Assembly (NCBI RefSeq): GCF_046299575.1
Contig: NZ_JBKBHX010000002.1
Span: 248,001-312,000, forward strand
DNA from: Thermaurantimonas sp046299575
GTDB taxonomy: Bacteria > Bacteroidota > Bacteroidia > Flavobacteriales > Schleiferiaceae
Reading direction: 5' to 3'
Length of the DNA: 64,000 nucleotides
This document shows positions 1-9,125 of the stretch, one piece after another (the stretch's first letter is position 1; each line of letters starts with the position of its first letter). The position numbers and the translations under genes are program-made. The notes beneath the pieces are model-generated. The model was given only the letters and a program-made list of their open reading frames with translations. It made no database searches and had not been told where the DNA came from.

Positions 1-1663
1 GGTTTTCTACTTCTGAAAAATCGAGTATTCCTGCACTGGTAAAACTCAGATATGTAATACTGTCTTTCGTCCATTTTAAAGCCAAAGGATTAGAATGCTT
101 TAGTTTAATAAGAAATTCAGAAAACGTATTATTATTTTCATCTCTGTAGTGTATATCTGCTGTGAGAGTAATATTTGGATCATCAATATTTAATTTACCA
201 CTGTAATCATTTCGATTTAACGTAAAATTTAAAAGTGATATGTTTTTGTATGAATAATTGTTGAACAATAAATTTTCAATTTTTGCAGAACTTACAAGAT
301 ATAACTCATTGCTTGTAAGGCCGCTCCCATTTACCATAAATTTTCCAGTTGTACTTCCAAGACTACTTACACCTAATAACTTTCCTAAATGCACATTAAT
401 TATTTCTAAATTTCCTGAATATTCGGCTATTTTTTTTGTTTTATCGAATTGTATGCTTCCCTTTATTTCTTCTCCTTTTTCTAAATATATTTTAAGATCG
501 GTTATAAACTGATTGGGTGTACCTTCAAATTGTCCTTTCACTGTAAAAAGAAGTTCTTTTTGAAGCACTTCAGGCACAATTGTATCAGTAAATAGATGTA
601 TTATTTGTGCACCTTCTTTTAGCTGTGAGGTTAGGGAAGATATTTTTGTTATTATTTTTGGATTTTCAGGGTTGGAAATAACGTTTTTCAGCGTTACATT
701 CCCCTCAAGAGTAGTGAAGTTCCCGATCTGGATAGGATTTGCTGTAACGATAAAATTGTTCAAAACACCGGAAAAATTCCCGTTTAGCTCAACATCTGGC
801 AATTGAGGAAATTCTGGTAAAAGGGATCTGAGTTCGGTTATGTGAACTTTTGTCTTTCTAAATTCTACAGCTAATTGCACTAGATTTTCAAAATCAGCGA
901 AGTCATTTGGATGGCTGTATTTCAGAGTGGCATCTATATCAAGCCGGCTGGAGTCGGTTACAGCGAGCAAATCAAGTGCTGAAATATGGTCGTCAGCATA
1001 GGTGAGCTGTCCTTCGAGGTGATGAACGCTAAAAAATTGGTCATCAGTTCCGTAGGCTTTCACCAGGCGAGCACTGATGCTGTCAGGCGAGAGTTGAAAG
1101 TTTCTGAACCGCAAGTGAGCATTGTATACCTTAAAGGCCGGAAGTTTTGGATTGTTAAAGTCAATTCGATGAAATCTGAGCTTTTCGAAGTGTATATCGT
1201 TAATTTTTAGCGTAAAAGTGCTTTTTTGAGCAATGGTATCGCCGGCGTCTAACTTTTCTAAAAACCGCATAAATCCGTTCACACTATCACCTACAGGTGT
1301 GTGTAAATAATAATGAGTGCTGTCTAAAAACACTTTCGATAGAGCTATCTTTTGAAAATCAGAAGACAGATGTGCGATCGATGCCCTAAAAGAGTGGATG
1401 TAAATGACTGTATCGCCTTGAGCATCCAATAATAAAGCATTTCGTAAACCAATCTGATTGGGAAAGATTATTTGAAACTTTTCGATTTTTACATCGATAT
1501 TTTTTTTGTTTTTTAACCATTCTGTAGCCTTTTTAGCTAAAAAGGTTTGTACAAAAGGGTTAGCGAGGAGTAAAGCGAGAACCACCCCAAAAATTGCAAT
1601 ACCTTTGGCAACTTCCAGGACGATGTGCAGTGTACGAAGGCCGATGTTTCGGAATTTATTCAA
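1..1663 (-). CDS. tamB: TamB-like translocation/assembly module protein, N-terminal part (cut by window edge)
   Basis: About 554 codons are open on the minus strand and run off the left edge, so the C-terminal TamB domain is not visible. The product would begin at a TTG codon (LNKFRNIGLRTLHIV). It has one membrane segment at about residues 14-33, then a long AsmA-like beta-rich region. In many Bacteroidota such a protein, placed divergently from tsaD, is annotated as TamB, an inner-membrane-anchored periplasmic protein thought to carry lipid or help outer-membrane assembly. The TTG start is chosen because no ATG lies in frame before the membrane segment and stops or non-start codons lie upstream. 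The start lies 19 bases from the tsaD ATG, so both promoters must overlap the coding starts. Identity rests on overall pattern and neighbour, not on the missing diagnostic domain. Confidence 0.75.
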   Translation of the reverse strand, partial: MNKFRNIGLRTLHIVLEVAKGIAIFGVVLALLLANPFVQTFLAKKATEWLKNKKNIDVKIEKFQIIFPNQIGLRNALLLDAQGDTVIYIHSFRASIAHLSSDFQKIALSKVFLDSTHYYLHTPVGDSVNGFMRFLEKLDAGDTIAQKSTFTLKINDIHFEKLRFHRIDFNNPKLPAFKVYNAHLRFRNFQLSPDSISARLVKAYGTDDQFFSVHHLEGQLTYADDHISALDLLAVTDSSRLDIDATLKYSHPNDFADFENLVQLAVEFRKTKVHITELRSLLPEFPQLPDVELNGNFSGVLNNFIVTANPIQIGNFTTLEGNVTLKNVISNPENPKIITKISSLTSQLKEGAQIIHLFTDTIVPEVLQKELLFTVKGQFEGTPNQFITDLKIYLEKGEEIKGSIQFDKTKKIAEYSGNLEIINVHLGKLLGVSSLGSTTGKFMVNGSGLTSNELYLVSSAKIENLLFNNYSYKNISLLNFTLNRNDYSGKLNIDDPNITLTADIHYRDENNNTFSEFLIKLKHSNPLALKWTKDSITYLSFTSAGILDFSEVEN

Positions 1664-1682
1664 TAGCTTTGTTATTTAAAAA

Positions 1683-2708
1683 ATGAACGAAAACATTTAC
1701 ATACTTGGTATTGAAACTTCGTGCGACGACACTTCAGCCGCTGTGCTCCGGGGTCGCAAAGTTCTTACCAATATTGTATCTTCCCAAAAAATTCACGCAG
1801 AGTGGGGTGGAGTAGTGCCAGAACTAGCCTCGAGAGCGCATCACCAGAGCATAGTACCTGTGGTAGATATGGCATTGCGCCGGGCTGATATTGATAAGCA
1901 TCAACTTTCAGCAATCGCTTACACACGTGGACCTGGTCTCATGGGATCGCTTCTGGTAGGCGCTACCTTTGCGCGAGCTATGGGCTTAGGTCTTGGTATT
2001 CCCATCATACCGGTTCATCACATGGAGGCGCACATTCTGGCTCACTTCATTGACGACCCCGATATGCAATCGCCCGAATTTCCATTTTTGTGTCTTACCG
2101 TCTCGGGCGGGCATACGCAACTGGTACTGGTGAATGGATTTCTCGACATGAAAGTCATCGGCCAAACTACGGATGATGCAGCCGGAGAGGCTTTTGATAA
2201 AATTGCCAAAATCCTTGGTCTACCATATCCGGGAGGACCGATGATCGACATGCTGGCTCAACAGGGTAATCCCCACGCTTTCCGCTTCGCCAGACCAGAA
2301 GTGCCGGGATTAGATTACAGTTTTAGCGGGCTTAAAACTTCCGTTTTATATACCCTTGAAAAATTTCAGAAAGAAGATCCTGATTTTATTCAAAAACACT
2401 TAAATGATATTGCTGCTTCAGTGCAACAGGCCATTGTTGATACGCTTTTAAAAAAGGTCAAACTGGCATTAGAAGAAACAAAGTGCAGGCACTTGGCAGT
2501 GGCAGGAGGAGTATCGGCAAATTCCGGATTACGAAGAGGGCTTGCTTTCCTTGCAGAATCGATGGGCGTTTCGCTATATGTGCCTAAGCCATCGTATTGT
2601 ACCGACAATGGCGCTATGATAGCCATTGCCGGTTATTATTACTACACAAGCGATGCAATGCGCACGAGCTCATTAAATCCGGTGGCGCGCTGGCAGGTGG
2701 GAGCTTGA
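1683..2708 (+). CDS. tsaD: tRNA N6-adenosine threonylcarbamoyltransferase TsaD
   Basis: A 341-residue protein of the Kae1/TsaD/Gcp family. It transfers the threonylcarbamoyl group from TC-AMP to A37 of ANN-decoding tRNAs, working with TsaB and TsaE in the cytoplasm. The start shows the family nucleotide-binding motif ETSCDDTS (residues 11-18). The metal-binding pair H113 and H117 lies in HMEAH, and the C-terminal metal Asp lies in TDNGAMIA. Length is normal (335-345). The ATG follows a short leader and a TAGCTTTG element at 1664-1671 that resembles a Bacteroidota -7 box. tsaB and tsaE are not in this window. Nothing odd was seen. Confidence 0.97.
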   Translation: MNENIYILGIETSCDDTSAAVLRGRKVLTNIVSSQKIHAEWGGVVPELASRAHHQSIVPVVDMALRRADIDKHQLSAIAYTRGPGLMGSLLVGATFARAMGLGLGIPIIPVHHMEAHILAHFIDDPDMQSPEFPFLCLTVSGGHTQLVLVNGFLDMKVIGQTTDDAAGEAFDKIAKILGLPYPGGPMIDMLAQQGNPHAFRFARPEVPGLDYSFSGLKTSVLYTLEKFQKEDPDFIQKHLNDIAASVQQAIVDTLLKKVKLALEETKCRHLAVAGGVSANSGLRRGLAFLAESMGVSLYVPKPSYCTDNGAMIAIAGYYYYTSDAMRTSSLNPVARWQVGA

Positions 2709-2720
2709 TACTCAGTCTTT

Positions 2721-3128
2721 TTATGGTTTTGAGAAAAAGATTAGGTAAATCGCTATCTGTTCAACATTAAAGCATTCAGCTTTTCCCAGATATTTACCGG
2801 TACGATCGAAAATACGCAGATCTTTATCGATTTTTAACAAATAGCTGCCCGCACGATCGTATAACTTCCCAGCATCTAATCGGCCTAAATAAGTGCCTGA
2901 CCGATCGTAAAACCTCGAATAAGACACTTTACCCAGATAGCCACCGAAAGAGTCATACACTCTGTCACCCTCAATTTTTCCGATATATCTGCCAGATTTT
3001 TCATAGATTTTGCCATTATCGATGCGCACTAAGTAGGTACCCTTACCGTCGTGTAACCTCTGGGCCCGTACTGAGACTAACAATGTGAACAGAAAAAAAA
3101 TCAGCAGATTTCTTAAACCATTTTTCAT
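2721..3128 (-). CDS. secreted 5-fold beta-flower-type repeat protein
   Basis: About 135 residues from the chosen ATG at 3128, which gives a clean signal peptide (MKNGLRNLLIFFLFTLLVSVRAQ) of about 22 residues. An upstream ATG at 3182 would put 18 extra residues before it and is less likely. The mature part is six imperfect repeats of about 16 residues with the pattern YLG-x-I-(x)5-IYDR-x-G. This matches small Bacteroidota proteins that NCBI calls 5-fold beta-flower proteins, whose function is not known. The last repeat is followed by a short hydrophobic tail (about residues 121-133). It is convergent with tsaD, 12 bases away. It is probably periplasmic or cell-surface. Confidence 0.75.
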   Translation of the reverse strand: MKNGLRNLLIFFLFTLLVSVRAQRLHDGKGTYLVRIDNGKIYEKSGRYIGKIEGDRVYDSFGGYLGKVSYSRFYDRSGTYLGRLDAGKLYDRAGSYLLKIDKDLRIFDRTGKYLGKAECFNVEQIAIYLIFFSKP

Positions 3129-3230
3129 CAAAACATTGATAAGAATTCCGATTAAAGTATGTGAAAAAGCGAGAATATACACATTTAAATTTTTAATTTC
3201 TAATTAATTACATTTAAGCTGTAAAATTTG

Positions 3231-3238
3231 TACTTTCG
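3231..3238 (+). promoter_or_regulatory. candidate -7 promoter element of queA
   Basis: TACTTTCG lies 28 bases before the queA ATG and resembles the Bacteroidota -7 consensus TAnnTTTG with one change. No clear -33 TTTG is seen at the expected spacing. Confidence 0.35.
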
Positions 3239-3265
3239 CGCCCTTAAATTCAAAGCCCGTAAGCA

Positions 3266-4321
3266 ATGAAATTCAAGCTCTCGCACTTTAATTACAAACT
3301 TCCAAAAGAACTTATTGCCAACCGCCCAGTGCCCCATCGCGACGAAAGCCGACTGATGGTAGTTCACCGCGATACAGGCAAAATCGAACATCGCATCTTC
3401 AAAGACATTCTCGATTATTTCGACGAAAAAGACCTTTTTGTTCTTAACAACACCAAAGTTTTCAAAGCCCGTCTTTACGGATACAAAGAAAAAACCGGCG
3501 CGCGTATCGAGGTATTTCTACTTCGTGAGCTCAATGCTGAAACGCGTCTGTGGGATGTGTTGGTAGATCCGGCCCGTAAGATTCGTATAGGAAACAAAAT
3601 TTATTTCGGCGAGGATGAGAATCTTGTAGCCGAAGTGATCGACAATACTACAAGCCGTGGGCGTTCTATCCGCTTCCTGTTTGATGGTTCCTACGAAGAA
3701 TTTCGAAAGAAGCTGGTAGATCTCGGCCACATGCCCATTCCTAAATATCTGCAGCGCGAAGCTGACGCAGAGGACGAAGAGCGCTACCAGACCATCTTCG
3801 CCAAGGTAGAGGGCGCAGTAGCTGCTCCCGTGAGTGGTCTGCACTTCAGCAAGCAGCTTTTGAAACGCATGGAAATAAAAGGTGTGGAAACCACAGAGAT
3901 CACCATGCACGTAGGTCTGGGAACTTTCAAACCTGTGGAGGTAGAGGACCTGAGTAAGCACAAGATGGACAGCGAGCAGGTCTGGATTTATCCTGAGGCT
4001 GCAAAAAAGATCAATGAAGCCCTAGACAACAACCGTAAAGTGGTAAGTATCGGTACTACAACCCTTCGGGCATTGGAAAGCTCACTGACCACCGAAAATC
4101 GAATCATTCCCTTTACCGGGTGGATCAGCAAATTCATATATCCACCATACACATTCAGGCTGCCTTTGAAGTTGGTTACCAACTTTCACGCACCGATGTC
4201 TACCATCTTAATGCTTAAAAGCGCTTTTATGGGTCATGAACTTATGATGGAGGCTTACCATACGGCCATCAAGGAAAATTATCGCTTTCTCAGTTATGGC
4301 GACGCTATGTTGATACTCTAA
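3266..4321 (+). CDS. queA: S-adenosylmethionine:tRNA ribosyltransferase-isomerase QueA
   Basis: A 351-residue QueA family protein. It moves the ribosyl part of SAM onto preQ1 at position 34 of tRNA to give epoxyqueuosine. Family segments are visible: the start FNYKLPKELIANRPVPHRDESRLMV, FVLNNTKVFKARL (about residues 57-69), the mid-protein block YQTIFAKVEGAVAAPVSGLHFS (about 174-195), and MHVGLGTFKPV (about 215-225). The sequence block NFHAPMSTILML near the end is also typical. Length is normal. The short DUF5522 gene follows three bases after its stop, so the two are probably co-transcribed. Confidence 0.97.
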   Translation: MKFKLSHFNYKLPKELIANRPVPHRDESRLMVVHRDTGKIEHRIFKDILDYFDEKDLFVLNNTKVFKARLYGYKEKTGARIEVFLLRELNAETRLWDVLVDPARKIRIGNKIYFGEDENLVAEVIDNTTSRGRSIRFLFDGSYEEFRKKLVDLGHMPIPKYLQREADAEDEERYQTIFAKVEGAVAAPVSGLHFSKQLLKRMEIKGVETTEITMHVGLGTFKPVEVEDLSKHKMDSEQVWIYPEAAKKINEALDNNRKVVSIGTTTLRALESSLTTENRIIPFTGWISKFIYPPYTFRLPLKLVTNFHAPMSTILMLKSAFMGHELMMEAYHTAIKENYRFLSYGDAMLIL

Positions 4322-4324
4322 CCG

Positions 4325-4519
4325 ATGGTGAAACGCAGGCCTTTCAGCGAGCTGAAAGAAGGCGAAGACTATTACAAGACGCCTGAGGGTTACATAGTGT
4401 ACACCGAGAAATATCATCTCGACCGTGGCTATTGTTGCCAGAGTGGATGCCGGCACTGTCCGTACGGCTACAATAAGCTGACCGGAAAATTTGACAAACA
4501 AAAAAAGCTGCCCGGGTAG
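4325..4519 (+). CDS. DUF5522 domain small cysteine protein
   Basis: A 64-residue protein with the pattern CCQSGCRHCPYGY at about residues 38-50. This Cys cluster is the hallmark of DUF5522, a short Bacteroidota family of unknown function. The Cys spacing suggests metal or Fe-S binding, which is inference. It starts three bases after queA and ends inside the stem of an intrinsic terminator. The ATG start is the only one available. Confidence 0.85.
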   Translation: MVKRRPFSELKEGEDYYKTPEGYIVYTEKYHLDRGYCCQSGCRHCPYGYNKLTGKFDKQKKLPG

Positions 4520-4530
4520 GCAGCTTTTTT
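4501..4530. terminator. bidirectional intrinsic terminator
   Basis: The A-tract plus GCTGCC pairs with GGCAGC plus a T-tract, with a six-base loop. Runs of A on the left and T on the right allow it to serve both queA-DUF5522 (plus) and the convergent lipoprotein gene (minus). The DUF5522 stop codon lies inside the loop/right arm. Confidence 0.85.
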
Positions 4531-4545
4531 GCTTTTCAGGGCGAA

Positions 4546-5124
4546 TTATCTTCCCTGTTCGAACCGGCGCATTTCCTCTTCAAAAGTTTTTTTGAAGCGT
4601 TCGTAGTTGTAATCGATTCTCAGACTTTGGTCACGTGTTAGCGTCTGAAAGTAACTATCAGCCAATCGCTCCGCACTCAGTTCAAGAGCAACATAATATT
4701 TGAAAATATTGGAATTTTTCACTTTAGATGACCGTTCGCATACGGGTATAACTCCACGAAGCTCCTGATTGATTACAGTACGTGCATTTTCCTCGAAGCG
4801 CTCGAGTATTTCTTCCTTGTTGTTGAATTCAGAGGATTTCACATAATTATCGCCTACTACTTTCATCGTAGTGCTTAGCATACCCGCCAGTTCAGCACGT
4901 GCATTACTGAGCGCCTTCCGCTTGGCTGTATTTAGATCCATACTTTCGCCAAAGGAAAATGCTCTGAAAGTTTTCGCATCAGACTTGTATTCCGAACAGG
5001 GTAATTTAACTTCTACTTCGTCTGATGGTAAGGGAACCTCCTTGTTTTTTTTGCTTTTGCAGCCGGTAGATACTACAGCAAAGCCAAGACCGACGTATAA
5101 AATCGCCGAGATTAATTTTCTCAT
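4546..5124 (-). CDS. LPP20-like lipoprotein, function unknown
   Basis: About 192 residues from the ATG at 5124, which gives a lipoprotein signal peptide with lipobox STGC near residue 22; an ATG seven codons upstream (5145) is less likely. The mature protein starts with a Lys-rich linker. It then has a compact domain in which an alanine-rich helix (AKRKALSNARAEL) and a terminal beta/helix unit (YYVALELSAERL) follow each other, as in LPP20-type lipoproteins. That assignment is a weak pattern match. It should be membrane-anchored, facing the periplasm or the surface. It stands alone between a terminator and a decayed region. Confidence 0.6.
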   Translation of the reverse strand: MRKLISAILYVGLGFAVVSTGCKSKKNKEVPLPSDEVEVKLPCSEYKSDAKTFRAFSFGESMDLNTAKRKALSNARAELAGMLSTTMKVVGDNYVKSSEFNNKEEILERFEENARTVINQELRGVIPVCERSSKVKNSNIFKYYVALELSAERLADSYFQTLTRDQSLRIDYNYERFKKTFEEEMRRFEQGR

Positions 5125-5410
5125 CGTTAGTATTTTTTGGTGCAAATGTATGTGGCCAATTGTTGTGCCAAAATTTCCGTCACTGAACTTCGGTTATAAG
5201 ACGTCGTGAACATTTTTTATTTCTTCCTTTAGCGTATTCTGTTTCCTTAATTTTTCATGAAAATTTTTTTATTTTCCTTGCAACTTCCCTTTACAACCGT
5301 GGTGGGCTTATTGAGTAGTGTTTTGTGTCCTGATCGGTAAGCGACATCTGGTTTAATCTTTCAGAGCTTAAGTATCAAATAATGAGCTCATTTAAACAAA
5401 AGTGTGTTAT

Positions 5411-6386
5411 TTATTTTTTTGTATTTTCAATCAAATTAATTACTGCCAGCTCGCCATAGGTTTCGATGAATTTTTTCATATCGGGACCAAATTGTTCAAG
5501 CCCGTTAAAGCCTCGGCCAATCAGCAGTGCATGTTTGCTTCGCACGTTTGTAGGTCATTTTGTGGGTTTTTTCAATGCTGCACTCCAGATGATTCTAGGT
5601 TAGGTAGTCGGAATTAAATCAAGTTTGAAGTCTTGTACGTTTGGGTCTTTACTACCAAAAGTTAATTTACCTTTTAAGAAACTAAATTCCACCAGGGCAA
5701 TGTTTTCGACCAGTAGTACAGCATCTACACCGAGTGAAGTTGCCGGTTCCTGCATTTGCCTTAATCTGCCGGTCACCTTTTCAATGATGGTTTTGTTGTT
5801 ACTGATTGGAAATTTTACAAGCTTTTCAGCATTAATGTTTTTTAAATTTAATGCGTGGACATCAATTTTCCATTTGCGGCCCCACGTGCTTTTCATTCTA
5901 TCTTCTTCAATTTCAAATTAAAGATTTTTGTAATATTCATTGTTCAATATTTCATCCACCGGAACTACCGAAATTCCATATTTTTCAAACTGTTGCCGAA
6001 GTACCTCATACATTTAGTTCAGCTGTGCTTTGAATAGCTCAATTTCAGATGCTATTCTTTTTCTCTCATCCTCATTCTCATAGATGCTTGCGACATCGCT
6101 TAAGTTACTTTCAGCTTCACGTAGAAGGTTCATTTCGATAGAAATGATTGCGATCCTTTTTACTTTACTGATAGCTTAAAGATCTTTTTTAGGTTTGGCA
6201 TATGGCTTTGAGGTTTTTCCTTCGCCGGCTTCGATCGATGCCCATTGTTTATGGGCAAACGTATTAACAAATTCAGATTTAGCTCTTTTTACTTTGTCAG
6301 GATCATGTTTTTGAGCCAGGAGCTGATTTAGTCGGCATAACTATGCCATTGCTTATGATAAGAATGAGAGGAATTATTTTTTTTAT
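5411..6386 (-). pseudogene. decayed gene for a secreted protein, multiple stops
   Basis: Read on the minus strand, one continuous ancestral frame can be followed for about 320 codons but is broken many times. The start codon is ATA in place of ATG, before a signal-peptide-like KKIIPLILII. A frameshift lies near 6335-6350. In-frame stops at about 6330 (TAG), 6178, 6014, 5920, 5600 (TAA) and 5540 (TGA) follow. Most of them are one transition from CAG, CAA or CGA. The longest intact piece is 98 codons (5600-5896). The tail reads on in frame to a natural TAA at 5411. I do not recognise the family. The pattern of mainly C-to-T changes suggests recent loss of selection. Confidence 0.7.
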
Positions 6387-6699
6387 AGCGTTAAAGTTTT
6401 AATGTATTGATTGACTAATATATTACCTGATCAAAAGTATTTTTATTTGGTTGTTTTAGCAAATTTTATCAATTCCATTTTATGAAAAGTGGTACTTCAA
6501 ATTGATATAAAAAGTATCTTAAAAAAATTAAATTATTACCAGAAAAATAGAATTATATATAAACCATTGAATCTTCAAAGAAAATATTTTAAATATTCAT
6601 TAATATCATGTAATAATTAAGCAAAGGGAATAGTGTTACAACTATATAAAACATCAATTTAAAAATTCAAAAAATACTGATCTTTTAAACAGTGATTTT
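6387..6699. other. AT-rich intergenic stretch, no gene seen
   Basis: Very AT-rich sequence between two gene remnants. I see no intact frame, hairpin terminator or repeat that I can support. Confidence 0.5.
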
Positions 6700-7140
6700 T
6701 TAAAAAATTTGAATAATTAAGGATTTTATTAAAATTTTTTTTCTTTCCTGATGGCAATAATCAAGAGGTGTAAGACCTGTAAATCTATTGAATGCTCTGA
6801 AAAAGGCGGTTTTACAATTGAAACCACACTCATAACCAATGGCTTCTATTTTCAGATGATTTATACCTCTTATTAAAAGTAATTTTTTTGACTTCCCCCG
6901 ACTCTGAGAAAATTAATAAATTCAAAGAAATTCATTCTGAAAAATGAATTGCAGATACCTGAGGGTAACTTTCACCAATGGCTGAGGAAAAAATAGTAAG
7001 ATTTATACCTTTTTTTAAGTGAGGTTTCTAGGTATTTACATAATTATTTATCTTATCGGCTATATGTTTTATTTGATCAATTGATGATTGATATTTTCCT
7101 TTTAAATTCACAGGGAGGATGCATGAAAGATATACATTTT
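6700..7140 (-). pseudogene. remnant of an AraC-family transcription regulator
   Basis: Pieces of the AraC/XylS DNA-binding domain can be read in two or three minus-strand frames. From upstream these are KYQSSIDQIKHIADKINNYV (about 7040-7105), MNFFEFINFLRV (about 6905-6945), then, after a frame change at a run of five G near 6895-6900, IEAIGYECGFNCKTAFFRAF and RFTGLTPLDY (about 6760-6850). An in-frame TAG interrupts the frame near 7035. These are the two helix-turn-helix units and the C-terminal signature of the family, so the gene was a regulator with a C-terminal HTH. No intact frame remains, and the N-terminal half is not recognisable. Confidence 0.75.
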
Positions 7141-7559
7141 CGTCCTTTTATTTAAGCCAATTAATGATCATTAAATTTTACTATCAGAAACGGAATATCT
7201 TCACATTAAAACATTTCTTTTATGAAATTCGATATAAAATAAGTTCAATATTTCAGATAAAAAAAATGACACTAATTATATTTCATAATGTTTTAAATCA
7301 GCATATCTGACGTTTATTTTATAAATTTCTAATGAAAGCTGTAAATGATATATAGATGCAGACCCTGTGACAGATGATTTAATTGTGATCAGTATCTATT
7401 TATTTAAAATGTATACAATTATTTACGTCATTAAAGATAATTTTATTGAATAACACTTCGGAAAGTTTGATCTCAGGAAACACAATATCGAGCGAGTGTA
7501 CAGCGTGACAATTAACAAAGATGCATTGACTATTCTGTAAAAAATTCTTTCCCGATGTA
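7141..7559. other. AT-rich region, possibly more gene debris
   Basis: No intact gene is seen. A 63-codon plus-strand frame at 7119-7310 has no recognisable features and lies over decayed sequence. The minus strand holds short hydrophobic fragments that could be the eroded N-terminal half of the AraC-type gene, but I cannot prove this. Confidence 0.4.
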
Positions 7560-8846
7560 TCAGGTCATAGCTAGTTCTATTTCTTCGATTTCTTTGGGTA
7601 TACCTGCAGTTAAGTTTTCAAATCCATCATGAGTTATTAGGATGTTGTCTTCAATACGAATACCCAGATTTTCGTCTGGTATATAAATGCCCGGCTCGAC
7701 AGTGAATACCATATCAACCTCTATAGGCTTATGCCAAAGACCTACATCGTGCACATCGAGACCCAAAAAATGTGAAGTGCCATGCATAAAATATTTCTTG
7801 TATGCCGGCCATTCGGGATTTTCAGATTCTACTTCATGTCTGGTAATTAGCTTCAGATCGATCAAGACTTCGGTCATTAGGGTACCGACCTTTTTGTGAT
7901 ACTCGTGAAGCATCACTCCTGGTCGCAGCCATTTCATAGCCTCCTTTTGAACATAAAGCACGGCTGAGTATATTTCTCTTTGTCGGTGAGTAAACTTTCC
8001 GTTGGCCGGGAAGCAGCGGGTAACGTCGCTGGCGTAGTGACGATACCAGCATCCAACGTCGAAGAGCACGAGATCGCCGTCTTTTACCGTATCAGAATTC
8101 TTGACATAGTGCAAGATGCAGGCATTGCCGCCAGTGGCAATGATCGGCTCGTAACTAAAGCCGGAAGCACCCAAATTGAGGTATTCGTGAATGAATTCAG
8201 CCTGGAGCTGATATTCGGTGACGCCTGGTTTTAAGAAGCGCAAAATCCGCTGGTAAGCAGAGGTATTGATTTCTGCAGCCTTGCGCATGAGTTTGACCTC
8301 TTCGGGATGTTTTCTGCTGCGGGCATAGTGGAGCAGTGGATTTAGCCTGCGGTATTGATGCAGCGGATATTCCTCCTTCAGTTTCAGGGCAAAGCGATGT
8401 TCGGCGGTCATCACCTGTACATCGCGTCGTAGGTGTTCGTTTGTGTTTAGATAGACATATTCGGCCTCAGCCATTACTTCTTTAAGTATACGGGGCAGCT
8501 GAGATTTCCATTGTACGTTTTGGATACCGGAGAGTTCACGGGCCTGATCTTTGGTGAGTTTTTCGCCTTCCCAGCGGGCTATGAGTTCGTTTGTTTCCCT
8601 TAGTATTAAAATTTCTTTCAGATGTGGCTGTACGGCATCGGGAAATAAAATAACAATAGTTTCTTCCTGATCTACTCCAGTCAGATACACGATGTCCTTG
8701 TTTGGTACATAAGGCATGGTGCCATCGGCATTGGTAGGCATTATATCGTTAGCAACTAATATGACAGCACTGCCAGCCGGCAGTTGACTAACTAAGTTTC
8801 TGCGGAGTTCGATATATGTCTCTTTTGATAGTTTTGGAAAATGCAT
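7560..8846 (-). CDS. pepP: Xaa-Pro aminopeptidase (M24B, aminopeptidase P family)
   Basis: A 428-residue metallopeptidase that removes N-terminal residues before proline. It has an N-terminal aminopeptidase P domain (about residues 5-135) and a pita-bread catalytic domain (about 175-428). Metal ligands are visible: Asp in LVLFDVGCW, Asp in YASDVTRCFP, His in GTSHFLGLDVHDVG, Glu in TVEPGIYI and Glu in GIRIEDN. Length is typical. The start ATG gives MHFPKLSKETY; a TAATTTG box lies just upstream. There is no signal peptide, so it is cytoplasmic. It stands as a single gene after a terminator. Confidence 0.95.
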   Translation of the reverse strand: MHFPKLSKETYIELRRNLVSQLPAGSAVILVANDIMPTNADGTMPYVPNKDIVYLTGVDQEETIVILFPDAVQPHLKEILILRETNELIARWEGEKLTKDQARELSGIQNVQWKSQLPRILKEVMAEAEYVYLNTNEHLRRDVQVMTAEHRFALKLKEEYPLHQYRRLNPLLHYARSRKHPEEVKLMRKAAEINTSAYQRILRFLKPGVTEYQLQAEFIHEYLNLGASGFSYEPIIATGGNACILHYVKNSDTVKDGDLVLFDVGCWYRHYASDVTRCFPANGKFTHRQREIYSAVLYVQKEAMKWLRPGVMLHEYHKKVGTLMTEVLIDLKLITRHEVESENPEWPAYKKYFMHGTSHFLGLDVHDVGLWHKPIEVDMVFTVEPGIYIPDENLGIRIEDNILITHDGFENLTAGIPKEIEEIELAMT

Positions 8847-8905
8847 GAGTAAAAATCTTTACAAATTATCGTTTGACAAACTTAGCAACAAAGCGGTGTG
8901 TAAAA

Positions 8906-8941
8906 ACAAAGCCCGACCACATTAAAATGGTCAGGCTTTGT
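8906..8941 (-). terminator. intrinsic terminator after the PID-CTERM gene
   Basis: ACAAAGCC then GACCA pairs with TGGTC then GGCTTTGT around one mismatch. On the minus strand it is followed by TTTT, downstream of the T9SS-cargo/PID-CTERM unit. Confidence 0.8.
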
Positions 8942-8964
8942 ATTTAGAAAAGTTTGAATATCGG

Positions 8965-9123
8965 TTATTGCTTTTTTCTGTATTTTGAAATTCCAAGAGC
9001 TGCTCCTGAAGCGATCAAAAGTATGCTAATTCCGTCGATGGGTGTTGGATTGTTGGGCATACCTGGCTGAGCCATTACGCTCATTCCAATCAATAAAAAT
9101 GCAATTACAAGTATATTTTTCAT
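8965..9123 (-). CDS. PID-CTERM sorting-domain small protein
   Basis: A 52-residue protein not easily seen because of its size. Residues 1-18 form a signal peptide (MKNILVIAFLLIGMSVMA-Q). It is followed by PGMPNNPTPIDG, a hydrophobic segment (about residues 31-44), then KYRKKQ. The order Pro-Ile-Asp-Gly, membrane helix and short basic tail is the PID-CTERM pattern of Bacteroidota, thought to be a protein-sorting signal. Its start is two bases after the stop of the large T9SS cargo gene, so the two are co-transcribed. Nearly the whole mature protein is the sorting signal. Function is unknown. Confidence 0.85.
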   Translation of the reverse strand: MKNILVIAFLLIGMSVMAQPGMPNNPTPIDGISILLIASGAALGISKYRKKQ

Positions 9124-9125
9124 AA

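Noticed and set aside
986..1210. 74-codon plus-strand frame inside tamB
   Set aside because: It lies wholly within the long tamB frame on the other strand and has no features of its own.
3518..3961. 147-codon minus-strand frame
   Set aside because: Shadow of queA, which is well supported on the plus strand.
5625..5921. 98-codon plus-strand frame
   Set aside because: Antisense to the legible remains of the decayed secreted-protein gene; hydrophobic bias comes from the complement.
7119..7310. 63-codon plus-strand frame in AT-rich DNA
   Set aside because: Composition is Phe, Ile and Lys only; no start context and no family features.
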